DNA from: Streptomyces olivaceoviridis
Lineage (GTDB): Bacteria; Actinomycetota; Actinomycetes; Streptomycetales; Streptomycetaceae
Assembly (NCBI RefSeq): GCF_014650115.1
Contig: NZ_BMUI01000014.1
Coordinates: 62,001 to 126,000, forward strand
DNA length: 64,000 nt
Direction: 5' to 3'
Below, piece by piece: positions 28,290 through 37,828 of this stretch (position 1 is its first letter; each line of letters opens with the position of its first letter). The notes beneath the pieces are model-generated. The model was not told the origin of the DNA. It saw only the letters and a program-made list of their open reading frames with translations, and ran no database searches. Position numbers and translations under genes: made by a program.

Positions 28290-30112
28290 CCCCCAGAACG
28301 CCGAGCTCCGCCGCCGAACCGATCGCCACGAGCGGCAGTGCGTCCGCCGACCGGCGGATCCGTCGCGCCGCGGCGCTGCCCATGCCCGACGGAGCGAGCA
28401 TGAGCCCCCTCGCACCGGCGGATCCGCTGGGTGCCGGACAGGACGAGAGCACGCTGCGGTCCCTGGCCTCGACGCTGGCCGCGTCCCGCACGGCGCAGGA
28501 CGAGCCCGAGACGGACCCGGCCGCCTGGCGCCCGCGCGGCACGGAGGAGGCCGGCCAGGAGGCAGCGGCCACCGGCACCGACGCTGCGGCGACCGCCCCG
28601 GCGGGCTCGCCGCCGCGCCGTGCGGGCGGTGGCCGGCTGACGTCGAAGGTGGCCGAGCGGCCGTTCCTGGTCGCCGCCGCCCTGGCCGGAGCGGTCGTCG
28701 CGGCCACCCCGTTCATGACGTCCAACGACAAGGGCCACACGACGACGTACGAGGGTCTCGGGCAGGCGGACCCGGTGGCGGTGGGGTCCGGGGGCACCCC
28801 CGACCGGCACCCCGACGCCTATCCCAGCCAGGTGCCGTTGCAGGACCCGGGTACCGGTGGGGGGACGACGTCCGCGGACAACCTGCTGGACCCCGATGCC
28901 GGTGCCTGGCACGGCTCGACGGACACCTCCGCTGCGGGTGACTCGCCGACGGCGCAGTCCCCGGTGGTGCCGGGCGTGCTGACGGCGGACACTTCCGGCG
29001 CCCATGCGTCCGCGCCCTCCACCGGCACCCCGGTGGCCGCCGCGCGGCCGGGGCACGACGCCGACGCACCGGGTCCCGCGGTGGTCGCCGCGTCCTCGAA
29101 GAACGCCGCCGCCCACGGCACCGGCGCGTCCAAGCCCGCCGCGACGGACTCCAAACCGGCGCGGACGACCGCCGCCGATGCTCCCGCCAAGGCCGCGACC
29201 ACGACGGCGGCGGCCCGAACCGCGGGCACGGCGGCCACCGGCACCACCGTGAAGTCCGGCAGCGCGGCCGGTACGGCCGTTGCCGCGCGGGCCGCCTCGA
29301 CGGCATCCACCGGTGCCGCCACCACGACGAATGCCGCGGACACGAAGGCCGCGGACACCAAGCCCGCGGACACCGGCGCGACGGACACCAAGGCCGCGGA
29401 CACAAAGCCCACGGACACGACGGCGACCGACACGAAGGCCGCGGACACCAAGCCCTCGGACACGAAGCCCGCGGACACCGGCGCGACGGACACCAAGCCC
29501 GCGGACACCGGCGCGACGGACACCAAGCCCACGGACACCAAGCCCACCGACACCGGCGCGACGGACACCAAGCCCACGGACACAAAGCCCTCCGACACCA
29601 CGGCCGCCGACACCACGGCCGCCGACACGACGGACACCAAGGCCGCGGACACCACCCCGGCGTCCGACCGCCAGCAGGCGACGTCCGCCCAGGCGGCCGG
29701 CACCTCGGCCGACACCCCCTCCGACCAGGCCGCCGACCCGTCACCCGCTCCGGCCCAGGCGGCCCCCGCACCGCAGTGGAGCACCAAGGTCTTCACCTCG
29801 ACGCTGACCCTGCGCTCGGGCGAGTCGGTGCACTCCGACCGGATGCGCATCACCATGCGTGCCGGCGGCGACCTCGTCATCTCCGACGAGAACGGCACCG
29901 TCCGCTGGTCGTCGGGCACCACCGGGCAGAACAACTACGCCACCTTCAAGGCGGACGGCGAACTCGTCGTCCGGTCCGCCTACCAGCACACCCTGTGGTC
30001 CTCACGGACGGGCGGCCACACCGGCGCCAAGCTGGTCATCCAGAACGACGGCAACGTCACGATCCTGAGCTCCGGCGATCAGACCCTCTGGGCCGCCGGC
30101 ACCCAGCACTGA
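28286..30112 (+). CDS. Membrane-anchored bulb-type (B-) lectin with T-D-T-K repeats
   Basis: This 608-aa product starts at ATG 28286, overlapping the previous stop by four bases. A cytoplasmic N-terminus (about 1-125) precedes one transmembrane helix (about 128-147, FLVAAALAGAVVAATPFM). A long Ala/Thr/Asp/Lys linker follows, with ADTKPADTGATDTK-type repeats at about 350-455. The C-terminal 120 residues form a B-lectin (D-mannose-binding, beta-prism II) domain, with strands such as MRITMRAGGDLVISDENG and AKLVIQNDGNVTILSSG. The family binding site Q-x-D-x-N-x-V-x-Y is recognisable as QNDGNVTI, lacking the final Tyr. Topology N-in/C-out places the lectin outside the cell. It parallels the ricin-type lectin at 8745 on the other flank of the T7SS genes. 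Confidence 0.8.
   Translation: MTPRTPSSAAEPIATSGSASADRRIRRAAALPMPDGASMSPLAPADPLGAGQDESTLRSLASTLAASRTAQDEPETDPAAWRPRGTEEAGQEAAATGTDAAATAPAGSPPRRAGGGRLTSKVAERPFLVAAALAGAVVAATPFMTSNDKGHTTTYEGLGQADPVAVGSGGTPDRHPDAYPSQVPLQDPGTGGGTTSADNLLDPDAGAWHGSTDTSAAGDSPTAQSPVVPGVLTADTSGAHASAPSTGTPVAAARPGHDADAPGPAVVAASSKNAAAHGTGASKPAATDSKPARTTAADAPAKAATTTAAARTAGTAATGTTVKSGSAAGTAVAARAASTASTGAATTTNAADTKAADTKPADTGATDTKAADTKPTDTTATDTKAADTKPSDTKPADTGATDTKPADTGATDTKPTDTKPTDTGATDTKPTDTKPSDTTAADTTAADTTDTKAADTTPASDRQQATSAQAAGTSADTPSDQAADPSPAPAQAAPAPQWSTKVFTSTLTLRSGESVHSDRMRITMRAGGDLVISDENGTVRWSSGTTGQNNYATFKADGELVVRSAYQHTLWSSRTGGHTGAKLVIQNDGNVTILSSGDQTLWAAGTQH
29333..29655 (+). repeat. Degenerate repeat coding D-T-K-P/A and D-T-G-A units
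   Basis: Units of 12 and 15 bases such as gacaccaagcccgcg and gacaccggcgcgacg are repeated irregularly more than 20 times. The peptide is an extended wall-spanning linker between the membrane helix and the lectin. Confidence 0.85.
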
Positions 30113-30148
30113 GCCCACCGCGAACACCGCGAACACGAAGGAGCAGGC

Positions 30149-33100
30149 GTGGCCCGCCATCTGATCACCGTCGGCCAGGAGAACGGGTGCGACCACACCA
30201 CCATCGGCGCGGCACTCGCCAACGCCCGGCCGGGAGCCGTCATCAGCGTCCGGCCGGGCAGCTACCGGGAGACCCTGGTGGTGAACAACCGGGTGACCAT
30301 CGTCGCCGACGGCCCGCGCGGCAGCGTCGAGATCGCCCCGGACAAGGGCGCCGCCGTCACGCTGGCCGCCGACGCCGTGATGCTGACCGACCTGCTCCTG
30401 CGGGGAGGCGCGGGCGAGCTGCCGGTGATCGACGCGGTCCGCGGCCAGGTCGCCCTGGACGGCTGCGAGGTCCTCGGAGCGGGCTGGACGGCCCTGCTCA
30501 GCCGCGGCAGCGGCTCCCTCGCCATACGGTCCTGCCGGATCACCAACCCCGTCGGAGCGGGCGTGGTGGAGGCCGGCACGACCGGCAGCGTCATCGCGGA
30601 CTGCCTGATCGAGAACCTGGGCACCTCCGGTGTGGTGATCAGCGAGCAGGGCCGCGCCGACGTGCGCAACTGCCGTATCCGGGACGCGCGCGGCAACGGC
30701 GTGCTGGCCAACGGCCAGTCCCGGGGCGTCGTGGAGGACTGCGAGATCACCGCCGTGGAGAAGCCCGGACTCGCTCTGGAGGGCGGTACGTCGCTGCGGG
30801 TGGTGCGCACGACGCTGCGCGAGTGCTCGGTGGGCGTGCATCTCGCGAGCTCCGTGCGCACCGAGCTGTCCCACGTCCAGGTGTACGACTCCAGCAGTCA
30901 CGGCTTCGTGGTCGCGGAGCGTTCCGACCCGCAGCTGTCGTACTGCGAGACCGCCCGCACCCGGGGCAGTGGCCTGTACGTCACCGGCCGCTCCCGCGGC
31001 TACTACGTGAACTGCGCGTTCGACGCAGCCGAAGAGGCCGCCGTGTACGTCGACGAGTCCAGCACCCCGTCCCTGACCGGGACCCGGGTGACGAACAGCA
31101 AGACGGTGGGCGTGCTGCTGGAGGGCGAGTCCGCCGCGGAGTTCGACCAGCTGGACGTCGTACGGGCCGGCGGGAACGGGGTGTCGCTGTCGACCGGGGC
31201 CAATCCGCTGCTGCGCCGGGCCCGGATCACGGAGGCGCGCGGCGCGGGCATCCTGGTCGCCGGGAACAGCCGCGGCCGGTTCGAGGACTGCGAGGTGGGC
31301 GACTGCGCCGGACACGCCGTGCGCGTCGAGGGCGGCGGCAATCCGCACGTGGGAACCTCCGCCCTGCGCGGTGCGGGCCGGTCCGGGGTCTGTGTCGGCG
31401 GCAACGGGCGGGTCACGCTGCGGGACTGCGAGATCTCCGGCTGCTCCGCCTCGGGAGCCGCGGTCGAGGAGGACGGCGACCTGTCGCTCGTCCGCACCCG
31501 GGTGCTGGGCAGCGGCGGCCACGGTGCCCTCGTCGGCTCGGGCGGCCGGGTGGCGCTGAAGTCCTGTGAGTTCAGCGGGAACGCCGGGGACGGCATCCGG
31601 ATCGACACCGACCGCTCCGTCGAGGTCACCGACTGCACCGTACGCTCCAACCGTGGCGCCGGCATCAAACGCGCGCCGTCCCGGGGCGAGTTCACGCTCT
31701 CCGGTCTCACCAGCGTCGACAACAAGTCGCCGGACGAGGGCACCGACCCGGCCGCCGATCCGGTCGTACCCGAGCAGGCCGGGACCGGTGCCGCCGGCGG
31801 CACGGAGGGCGGGGCGCCGGAGAACGCCCTGGTCGCCGAGTTGAACGACCTCGTCGGTCTCACCAATGTCAAGGAGCAGGTCAACATGCTCGTCAGCCTG
31901 GGCAAGCTCGCCCAGCGACGGGCCCAACTGGGCATTCCCGCCCCGCCGATGAGCCGTCACCTGGTCTTCGCGGGCCCGCCCGGCACCGGCAAGACCACGG
32001 TGGCCCGGCTCTACGGCGGCATCCTGGCGAGCCTCGGGATGCTGTCGTCCGGCCATATCGTCGAGGTGGCCCGCGCCGACCTGGTCGCCCAGGTGATCGG
32101 CGGCACCGCGATCAAGACCACCGAGGTGTTCGAACAGGCGCAGGGCGGTGTCCTGTTCATCGACGAGGCCTACACCCTGCTGTCCGACAGCAAGGGTTCC
32201 AGCGTCGACTTCGGCCAGGAGGCCATCGACACCCTGGTGAAGCTGATCGAGGACCACCGCGACGACACCGTCGTGATCGTCGCGGGCTATCCCCGGGAGA
32301 TGGAGGACTTCCTCGCCGCCAACCCCGGCCTGGCCTCGCGTTTCACCCGGACCATCGAGTTCGAGAACTACTCGGTGGACGAACTCGTCACCATCGCCGA
32401 GTCCATGTGCGCGGGCCACCGCTACGTACTGGACCCGCTGACCAGGCAGGCGCTGGGGCTGCGGTTCTCCCGGATGCGACGGGACGCGACCTTCGGCAAC
32501 GGCCGGGCCGCCCGCCAGGTCTTCGAGGAGATGGTCGACCGGCAGTCGCTGCGGCTGGCCACCCTGCCCGAGGCCAGCGAGGCGGACCTGATGCTGATGC
32601 TGCCCGAGGACGTCGGCGCCGACCTCGCCGAGGAACTGCGCACGGAGGTCAAGAAGAAGGAGCCCGGCGAGTCCGACGTGCTGGCCCGGCTGCGCGCGAT
32701 GACCGGTCTGGGGGCGGTCAAGCGCGAGGTCGGCGGCATCGTGAACCTGCTCACCAACTACCAGCAGCGTGCCGCGCTGGGACTGCCGACCCCCTCGGTC
32801 AGCCACCACGCGGTGTTCTCCGGCCCGCCCGGCACCGGCAAGACCACCGTGGCCCGGCTCTACGCCGACCTGCTCAAGTCCTTCGGAGTGCTCCCGCAGG
32901 GCCAGCTCGTCGAGGTCGCCAGGGCCGACCTGGTCGGACGCTACATCGGTCACACCGCGCAGCTCACCACCGAGAAGTTCGAGGAGGCCGTCGGCGGTGT
33001 CCTCTTCATCGACGAGGCGTACACGCTGACGCCCGAGAACTCGCCGCAGGACTTCGGCCGTGAGGCCGTGGACACCTTGCTGAAGCTGATGGAGGACCGG

Positions 33101-33499
33101 CGCGACGAGGTCGTGGTGATCGTCGCCGGCTACCCGGCGGAGATGGACCGGTTCCTGGAGTCCAACCCGGGTCTGGCCTCCCGCTTCTCCCGGCACGTCA
33201 CCTTCGAGGACTACTCCACCGACGAGCTGCTGTCGATCATGGAGGAGCAGGCGTCGACGGCGGGATACGTGTGCGCGCCGCAGACCAGGGAGGCCCTGCG
33301 CCTCCACCTCGACGGCCTGCCGCGCACCAAGAGCTTCGGCAACGCGCGCCTCGCCCGCCAACTGCTGGAGACCATGATGACCCGGCAGGCGGGCCGGCTG
33401 GCGTCCCTGCCCGCACCCGACCTGGAGGCGCTCACCACCCTCCTCCCGCAGGACCTGCCCGAGGCAGCGCTCGCGGCGCTGCCGGGCGGGGAAGGATGA
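30149..33499 (+). CDS. Right-handed beta-helix protein fused to two EccA/CbxX AAA+ domains
   Basis: The 1116-aa product starts at GTG 30149 after AAGGAG. Residues 1-520 are a right-handed parallel beta-helix of about 22-residue coils (GNGVLANGQSRGVVEDCEI, GSGLYVTGRSRGYYVNC). A short linker leads to two AAA+ domains of the CbxX/CfqX-EccA class: Walker A GPPGTGKTT at about 610 and 892, Walker B VLFIDEAYTL after each, sensor-like IVAGYP, and arginine-rich LASRFTR/LASRFSR. Typical EccA proteins have an N-terminal TPR domain and one such AAA+ domain, so this is an unusual relative. It is last of the three-gene plus-strand set and ends 115 bases from a convergent regulator. Probably a cytosolic remodelling factor for T7SS substrates (inference). 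Confidence 0.85.
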   Translation: MARHLITVGQENGCDHTTIGAALANARPGAVISVRPGSYRETLVVNNRVTIVADGPRGSVEIAPDKGAAVTLAADAVMLTDLLLRGGAGELPVIDAVRGQVALDGCEVLGAGWTALLSRGSGSLAIRSCRITNPVGAGVVEAGTTGSVIADCLIENLGTSGVVISEQGRADVRNCRIRDARGNGVLANGQSRGVVEDCEITAVEKPGLALEGGTSLRVVRTTLRECSVGVHLASSVRTELSHVQVYDSSSHGFVVAERSDPQLSYCETARTRGSGLYVTGRSRGYYVNCAFDAAEEAAVYVDESSTPSLTGTRVTNSKTVGVLLEGESAAEFDQLDVVRAGGNGVSLSTGANPLLRRARITEARGAGILVAGNSRGRFEDCEVGDCAGHAVRVEGGGNPHVGTSALRGAGRSGVCVGGNGRVTLRDCEISGCSASGAAVEEDGDLSLVRTRVLGSGGHGALVGSGGRVALKSCEFSGNAGDGIRIDTDRSVEVTDCTVRSNRGAGIKRAPSRGEFTLSGLTSVDNKSPDEGTDPAADPVVPEQAGTGAAGGTEGGAPENALVAELNDLVGLTNVKEQVNMLVSLGKLAQRRAQLGIPAPPMSRHLVFAGPPGTGKTTVARLYGGILASLGMLSSGHIVEVARADLVAQVIGGTAIKTTEVFEQAQGGVLFIDEAYTLLSDSKGSSVDFGQEAIDTLVKLIEDHRDDTVVIVAGYPREMEDFLAANPGLASRFTRTIEFENYSVDELVTIAESMCAGHRYVLDPLTRQALGLRFSRMRRDATFGNGRAARQVFEEMVDRQSLRLATLPEASEADLMLMLPEDVGADLAEELRTEVKKKEPGESDVLARLRAMTGLGAVKREVGGIVNLLTNYQQRAALGLPTPSVSHHAVFSGPPGTGKTTVARLYADLLKSFGVLPQGQLVEVARADLVGRYIGHTAQLTTEKFEEAVGGVLFIDEAYTLTPENSPQDFGREAVDTLLKLMEDRRDEVVVIVAGYPAEMDRFLESNPGLASRFSRHVTFEDYSTDELLSIMEEQASTAGYVCAPQTREALRLHLDGLPRTKSFGNARLARQLLETMMTRQAGRLASLPAPDLEALTTLLPQDLPEAALAALPGGEG

Positions 33500-33614
33500 G
33501 GCACGGTGACACCGTGGCGGGCGGCGCCGGCCGGGCGGGGTGGCTCCGCTGCCCGGCGGCGCGTCCGGCCGGGTGGGGCGCAGCCGGCGCCCGGTCCGCC
33601 CGCCCCGAGGCCCG

Positions 33615-36449
33615 TCAGTCCGTGTCCGGTGGGCGCAGGGCGTCCCGCAGCGCCACCCGGGAGGCGATGCCGAGCTTCGGGTAGATCTGGTACAGGTGTG
33701 CGCCGACGGTACGGTGCGAGAGGAACAGCCGCTCGGCGATCTGCTTGTTCGTCAGCCCGGTCGCGGCCAGCTCCGCGATCTCGCGTTCCTGCGGGGTGAG
33801 CGCCGTCACGTCCCTGCCGCCGGGGCCGCCCACCACCCGTCCGGCCGCCCGCAGTTCCTTGCGCGCCCGCTCCGTCCAGGCCGTGGAGCGCAGCTGCCGG
33901 AAGGTCTCCAGCGCGGCCGTCAGCGGAGCCTTGGAGCCGGACAGCGCCCGGGACCTGCGCAACCGCTCGCCCTGGGCGAGACGCACCCTGGCCAGGGCGA
34001 AGGGCCACCGCTCCGCGTCCGGGACGGCCAGCGCCGCGGCGAACAGCCGGGCCGCCTCCGCGTCGTCCTCCGCGACGAGCGCCTCGGCGCCGGTGGCCAG
34101 CATGGCGAGCCGTGGCGAGAGCCCGGCGACGTTCGTCTCGCGCAGCGCCCGCACATGCGCGACCGCCTGCGCCCGCCGGTCGGTGCGCACGGCCGCTTCC
34201 ACCAGTTCGAAGAACACCCATGCCGCGTGGGCGACGTACGGCGGGAAGCTCCCGGCCGGGCTGATGGCGTTGACGCGCGCGAACGCCCCGTCGAAGTCAC
34301 CGTCGGCGATGTCCGCGAGCGCGTGCACGTGCAGCGCGCAGTGGACGGCCTCCCGGATGCCGCGCGGCGCCGCCCAGTTCGTCATCGCCTCGGCGAGCGC
34401 GTGCGCGGTCCCGGTGTCGCCCCGCGACGCGGTGACGAGCCCCTTGGTGTACTGGAAGAACCAGGTGCAGACGACGTACCCCGAGCTGGCGCACAGGGCC
34501 AGGCCCTCCTCCGACAGCTGAAGGACCTCGGCCCACTCGCCGCGGTGGTAGTCGTCCAGGCACAGGTGCAGCAGGGCGCCGATGTGCCGCCGTACCGGAC
34601 CTCCCTCGCGTCCCTGCCTGACCAGCCGCCAGGCCGCGTCCCGCACCGCCGCCAGCCGGTCCGGGTACACCGCGGCGGTGCCCACCCGGACGACCCGCGC
34701 CGGGTCGGTCTCCCGCGTCGTGCCCTCGATGATCTCGTCCAGCTCCCGCAGCGTCTCCGCGTCCGCGTGGGCCGGGTCACCCCATGTCCGCGCGGCCACG
34801 GACAGCAGCCGCGGGGGAGTGGGGCGCAGCCGGGAGACGGCCGTGTAGTACGGCGTCCACAGGTCCGCACGCGCGCCGTAGTTGCACAGCAGGAGCAGGA
34901 AGTGCAGTGCGTCGACGAGCGCGGGATCCTCGGCGTCGTAGCCGTGGCCGCCCTCCTCGATGGCGCCGACCAGCAGCCGGTGGGCCGTCGTGAGGTCGCC
35001 GTCGCTGTTCAGCACGAGCTGGACGGCGGCGGTCGCGGAGCGCAGGGACGCGCCGTGTCCGGGATCCGCCCGGGAGGCGTCCTCCAGCAGGGCCGAGGCG
35101 CTGCTCAGCGCGCCGATCGCCTCGGCGCCCACGTAGGCGGCCTCCGACAGGCGGCGCGCGCGGTCGGTGTCCAGCGGGCTGAGGTCGGCGGACCGGGTGA
35201 GGGCGGCGATCGCCGCCACCGCGTCCCCGCGGTCCAGGATGCGCCGGGCGGTGCGCTCCAGCAGCAGGGCCACCTCCTCGTCGGGCTGAAGGGTCGCCTC
35301 TCCGAGGTGCCAGGCCCGTCGCTCCGGCTTGCCGGCCAGCACCCGCGCCAGGGCACGGTGCGCCGCGCGGCGGGCGCTGCTGGTGGCCGCCGCCACCACG
35401 GCCGACATGATCAGGGGATGCCTGAACACCAGGCGGCGCGGTGCCTCGGCCACGCGTACCAGCCCGTCCCGCTCGGCCGGGTCCAGGTCGTGCAGGTCCG
35501 CGTCGGCGTCGCTCTCCCGTGCTGCGGCGGACAGCACACCGAGGTCGCCGGTGCCGTCCAGGGTGGCGAGCAGCAGCAGGGTGCGGGTCGTGGCGGGCAG
35601 GGAGCGCACCCGGGAGACGAACACGGACTGGAGGCGCTCGCCCAGCGGCAGGACGGGCGGCAGCACCTCCCGGGCCCGGCGCTGGTCCGCGCCCAGCGCG
35701 TCGGGGAGTTCGAGCAGGGCCAGCGGGTTGCCCTGGGCGGTGTCCAGCAGTCGTCGGCGCACCGGGTGCGCCAGGTCCGGGAAGCGCAGGTCGACCAGGC
35801 GGGCGGCGGCGTCCGCGTCCAGGGCGGGCAACTGGTGGGCGGGCAGTCCGCCGCCGTCGAAGAAGCTGGGCACGCCCGTCCGGGAGGCCGCGAGGAAACG
35901 GATGGGGGTGCCGGACAGCCGTCGGGCGAGGAAGCCGAAGACCGCGGCGCTCGCCCGGTCCACCCAGGGCAGGTCGTCCACGATCAGCAGGACGGGAGTG
36001 TCCTGGGCCGCCGACCGCAGCAGGGCCAGCGCGGCGTTGCAGACGACCATGCGCTCGGGGAGCGGGCCGGCGCCGAATCCCAGGGCGATCCGCATGGCCT
36101 CGCGGCTGGGGGAGTCGAGCCGTTCGAGCAGGCCGTGCAACGGCAGCAGGATCTGGTTGAGCGCCGCATAGCCGACGTCGGCCTCGAACTCGGCGCCGGC
36201 CGCCCGCAGGACGCGGGTCCCCCGCCGGCCGGCGGCCCGCGCCATGGCGTCCAGCAGGGCCGACTTGCCGACCCCGGGCTCCCCGGACAGCAGCAGGACA
36301 CCGCTCGCATGCCGCTCCAGCATCTCGGAGAGGTGGTCCAGATCGCGCTCGCGTCCCACCAGGAGCTCGGTGTGGCCGATCCTCGGCACGTCGGCGTGCG
36401 CCACCGGCCACCGCCTTCCTCCGGCCCCGGCCTCGCGCAACCGTGCCAT
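33615..36449 (-). CDS. LAL-type LuxR transcription regulator
   Basis: The 944-aa product starts at ATG 36449, with GGGAGA six bases upstream; ORF extension to 36524 has no better site. The N-terminus carries a P-loop ATPase (LLSGEPGVGKSALLD about 50-63; Walker B-like VLLIVDDLPWVDRA). A long helical tetratricopeptide-like middle follows. The C-terminal 65 residues are a LuxR helix-turn-helix (LTPQEREIAELAATGLTNKQ...FLSHRTVGAHLYQI). Such large ATP-binding LuxR proteins usually activate nearby biosynthetic or uptake genes. It faces the T7SS accessory operon tail to tail, with the two-HTH regulator behind it. Confidence 0.9.
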   Translation of the reverse strand: MARLREAGAGGRRWPVAHADVPRIGHTELLVGRERDLDHLSEMLERHASGVLLLSGEPGVGKSALLDAMARAAGRRGTRVLRAAGAEFEADVGYAALNQILLPLHGLLERLDSPSREAMRIALGFGAGPLPERMVVCNAALALLRSAAQDTPVLLIVDDLPWVDRASAAVFGFLARRLSGTPIRFLAASRTGVPSFFDGGGLPAHQLPALDADAAARLVDLRFPDLAHPVRRRLLDTAQGNPLALLELPDALGADQRRAREVLPPVLPLGERLQSVFVSRVRSLPATTRTLLLLATLDGTGDLGVLSAAARESDADADLHDLDPAERDGLVRVAEAPRRLVFRHPLIMSAVVAAATSSARRAAHRALARVLAGKPERRAWHLGEATLQPDEEVALLLERTARRILDRGDAVAAIAALTRSADLSPLDTDRARRLSEAAYVGAEAIGALSSASALLEDASRADPGHGASLRSATAAVQLVLNSDGDLTTAHRLLVGAIEEGGHGYDAEDPALVDALHFLLLLCNYGARADLWTPYYTAVSRLRPTPPRLLSVAARTWGDPAHADAETLRELDEIIEGTTRETDPARVVRVGTAAVYPDRLAAVRDAAWRLVRQGREGGPVRRHIGALLHLCLDDYHRGEWAEVLQLSEEGLALCASSGYVVCTWFFQYTKGLVTASRGDTGTAHALAEAMTNWAAPRGIREAVHCALHVHALADIADGDFDGAFARVNAISPAGSFPPYVAHAAWVFFELVEAAVRTDRRAQAVAHVRALRETNVAGLSPRLAMLATGAEALVAEDDAEAARLFAAALAVPDAERWPFALARVRLAQGERLRRSRALSGSKAPLTAALETFRQLRSTAWTERARKELRAAGRVVGGPGGRDVTALTPQEREIAELAATGLTNKQIAERLFLSHRTVGAHLYQIYPKLGIASRVALRDALRPPDTD

Positions 36450-36602
36450 GCGTATCTCCCACCGTGCCCGGCCATTGTAGGAGCGCGTGGGCGTAATCCG
36501 CCTACCTGCCTCGCTCGGCGTCACCAGCCGGTGCCATGCGGTGACCTGCGCGTTTGTCCGTGATCCCGCCCTTCGCCGGGACGGGTGCGGGGCGCGCGGC
36601 GG

Positions 36603-37586
36603 TCAGATCAGTCCGCGTGCCGCGGCCGTGGCCCCTGCCTGGAAACGGGTGTCGGCGCCCAGCCTGGCCAGGACGGCCGCGACGCGCCGGGTGGCGGTAC
36701 GGGTACTGCACCCCAGCTGGCGGGCGATGGCCTGGTCCTTCAGGCCGGCCTTGAGCATGCGGAGCAGCAGGACATCGTCCTCGTCGAGGCCGTCGTCCCC
36801 GGCGGGCGCCGGCCCGGTGATCGGCTCGGCGCGGATCCAGTAGGCCTCGTACAACTCCATCAGGGCGTCGAGCATGGCGGAGGGGTGGATCACGACGAGG
36901 TCGTCGTAGACCGGCCCCGACAGGGGGACCAGCGCGACCCGCCGGTCGATGATGTGGAGCTTGAACGGCAAGGACGGCAGCATCCGTGAACGCTCGCCCA
37001 GTTCGGCGAGCCTCAGCAGCATCGCGAACCGTCCGGGCCGTTCCATGGACTGCGGACAGTAGATCGACCGCACGTCGATGCCCCGTTCGAGCCACCCCTT
37101 GGTGAGGCCGAACTCGTCCTCGTTGCTGTGGAGCCGGCCGTCCGGGCGGCCCACGTAGGGCGGCCGGTCCAGGGCCCACATGTGGGAGGCCGCGGAGTTG
37201 CTCAGCTCCTCGACCCGTTCCAGGATCAGCCTGCGGTCCGAGAGGACCTCCACCAGGTTGCGCGGATCGGACCGCAGCCGCCCCTCACGGTAGCGCTCGG
37301 CGATCCGGTCGATCTCCGCGCGTGCCGAGGCCAGCGCCATCTCCGTCTCCCACTGCCGTCTGGCCAGCAGGGGAAGCATCGCGGTCTGCGGGTTCGTCGC
37401 CTGGTAGCGGCTGAGGCCGGTCACGTGCAGGAGCCCGAGGTCCCGCAGGCGGGCGACACACCGCACGACGTGCTGCTCCGGAACACCCAGGGACGCGCAG
37501 ACCTCCTCGACGGTCGCCTGACCGTGGTCCACGAAGCACCGGTACACCTCTTCATCGGGCTCGGCTATGCCCAGGACCGACAGCAC
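36603..37586 (-). CDS. TrmB/LuxR-like two-HTH regulator
   Basis: The 327-aa product starts at GTG 37586, nine bases after GGAGG. An N-terminal winged helix (YRCFVDHGQATVEEVCASLG) resembles TrmB. A helical linker (about 85-130) leads to a PLD-like ligand region (VRSIYCPQSMERPGRFA, VYDDLVVIHPSAM). The C-terminus is a LuxR-type helix-turn-helix (LKAGLKDQAIARQLGCSTRT). It is a paralogue of 62938-63984 by domain order and motifs. It is divergent from the secreted subtilase at 37829 with 242 bases between, so it may regulate that gene (inference). Confidence 0.85.
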   Translation of the reverse strand: MLSVLGIAEPDEEVYRCFVDHGQATVEEVCASLGVPEQHVVRCVARLRDLGLLHVTGLSRYQATNPQTAMLPLLARRQWETEMALASARAEIDRIAERYREGRLRSDPRNLVEVLSDRRLILERVEELSNSAASHMWALDRPPYVGRPDGRLHSNEDEFGLTKGWLERGIDVRSIYCPQSMERPGRFAMLLRLAELGERSRMLPSLPFKLHIIDRRVALVPLSGPVYDDLVVIHPSAMLDALMELYEAYWIRAEPITGPAPAGDDGLDEDDVLLLRMLKAGLKDQAIARQLGCSTRTATRRVAAVLARLGADTRFQAGATAAARGLI

Positions 37587-37828
37587 GTATGCATACCTCC
37601 GTCGGATCGGTGTGTGACATTCCTGGCGCGGTTGGCCATCCGTCCAAATGTGCCAACAGAGTATCTGGACACCTCTCCAAGGAACAGCGTTCACTTTCTC
37701 GCTGGGGCGACGAGGTTGCTTCAGTGTCCGGCTCCCGCCGTCGTCAACTCCCCACCCCCGCACGCGCAGCACCAGTCCGAAGGTGCTGGAGACACCATCC
37801 GCTCGGCCCACTCCCCGTGGAGGAACGT

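Noticed and set aside
30002..33361. 1119-codon minus-strand frame
   Set aside because: Antisense to the beta-helix/AAA+ gene, whose motifs are unambiguous.
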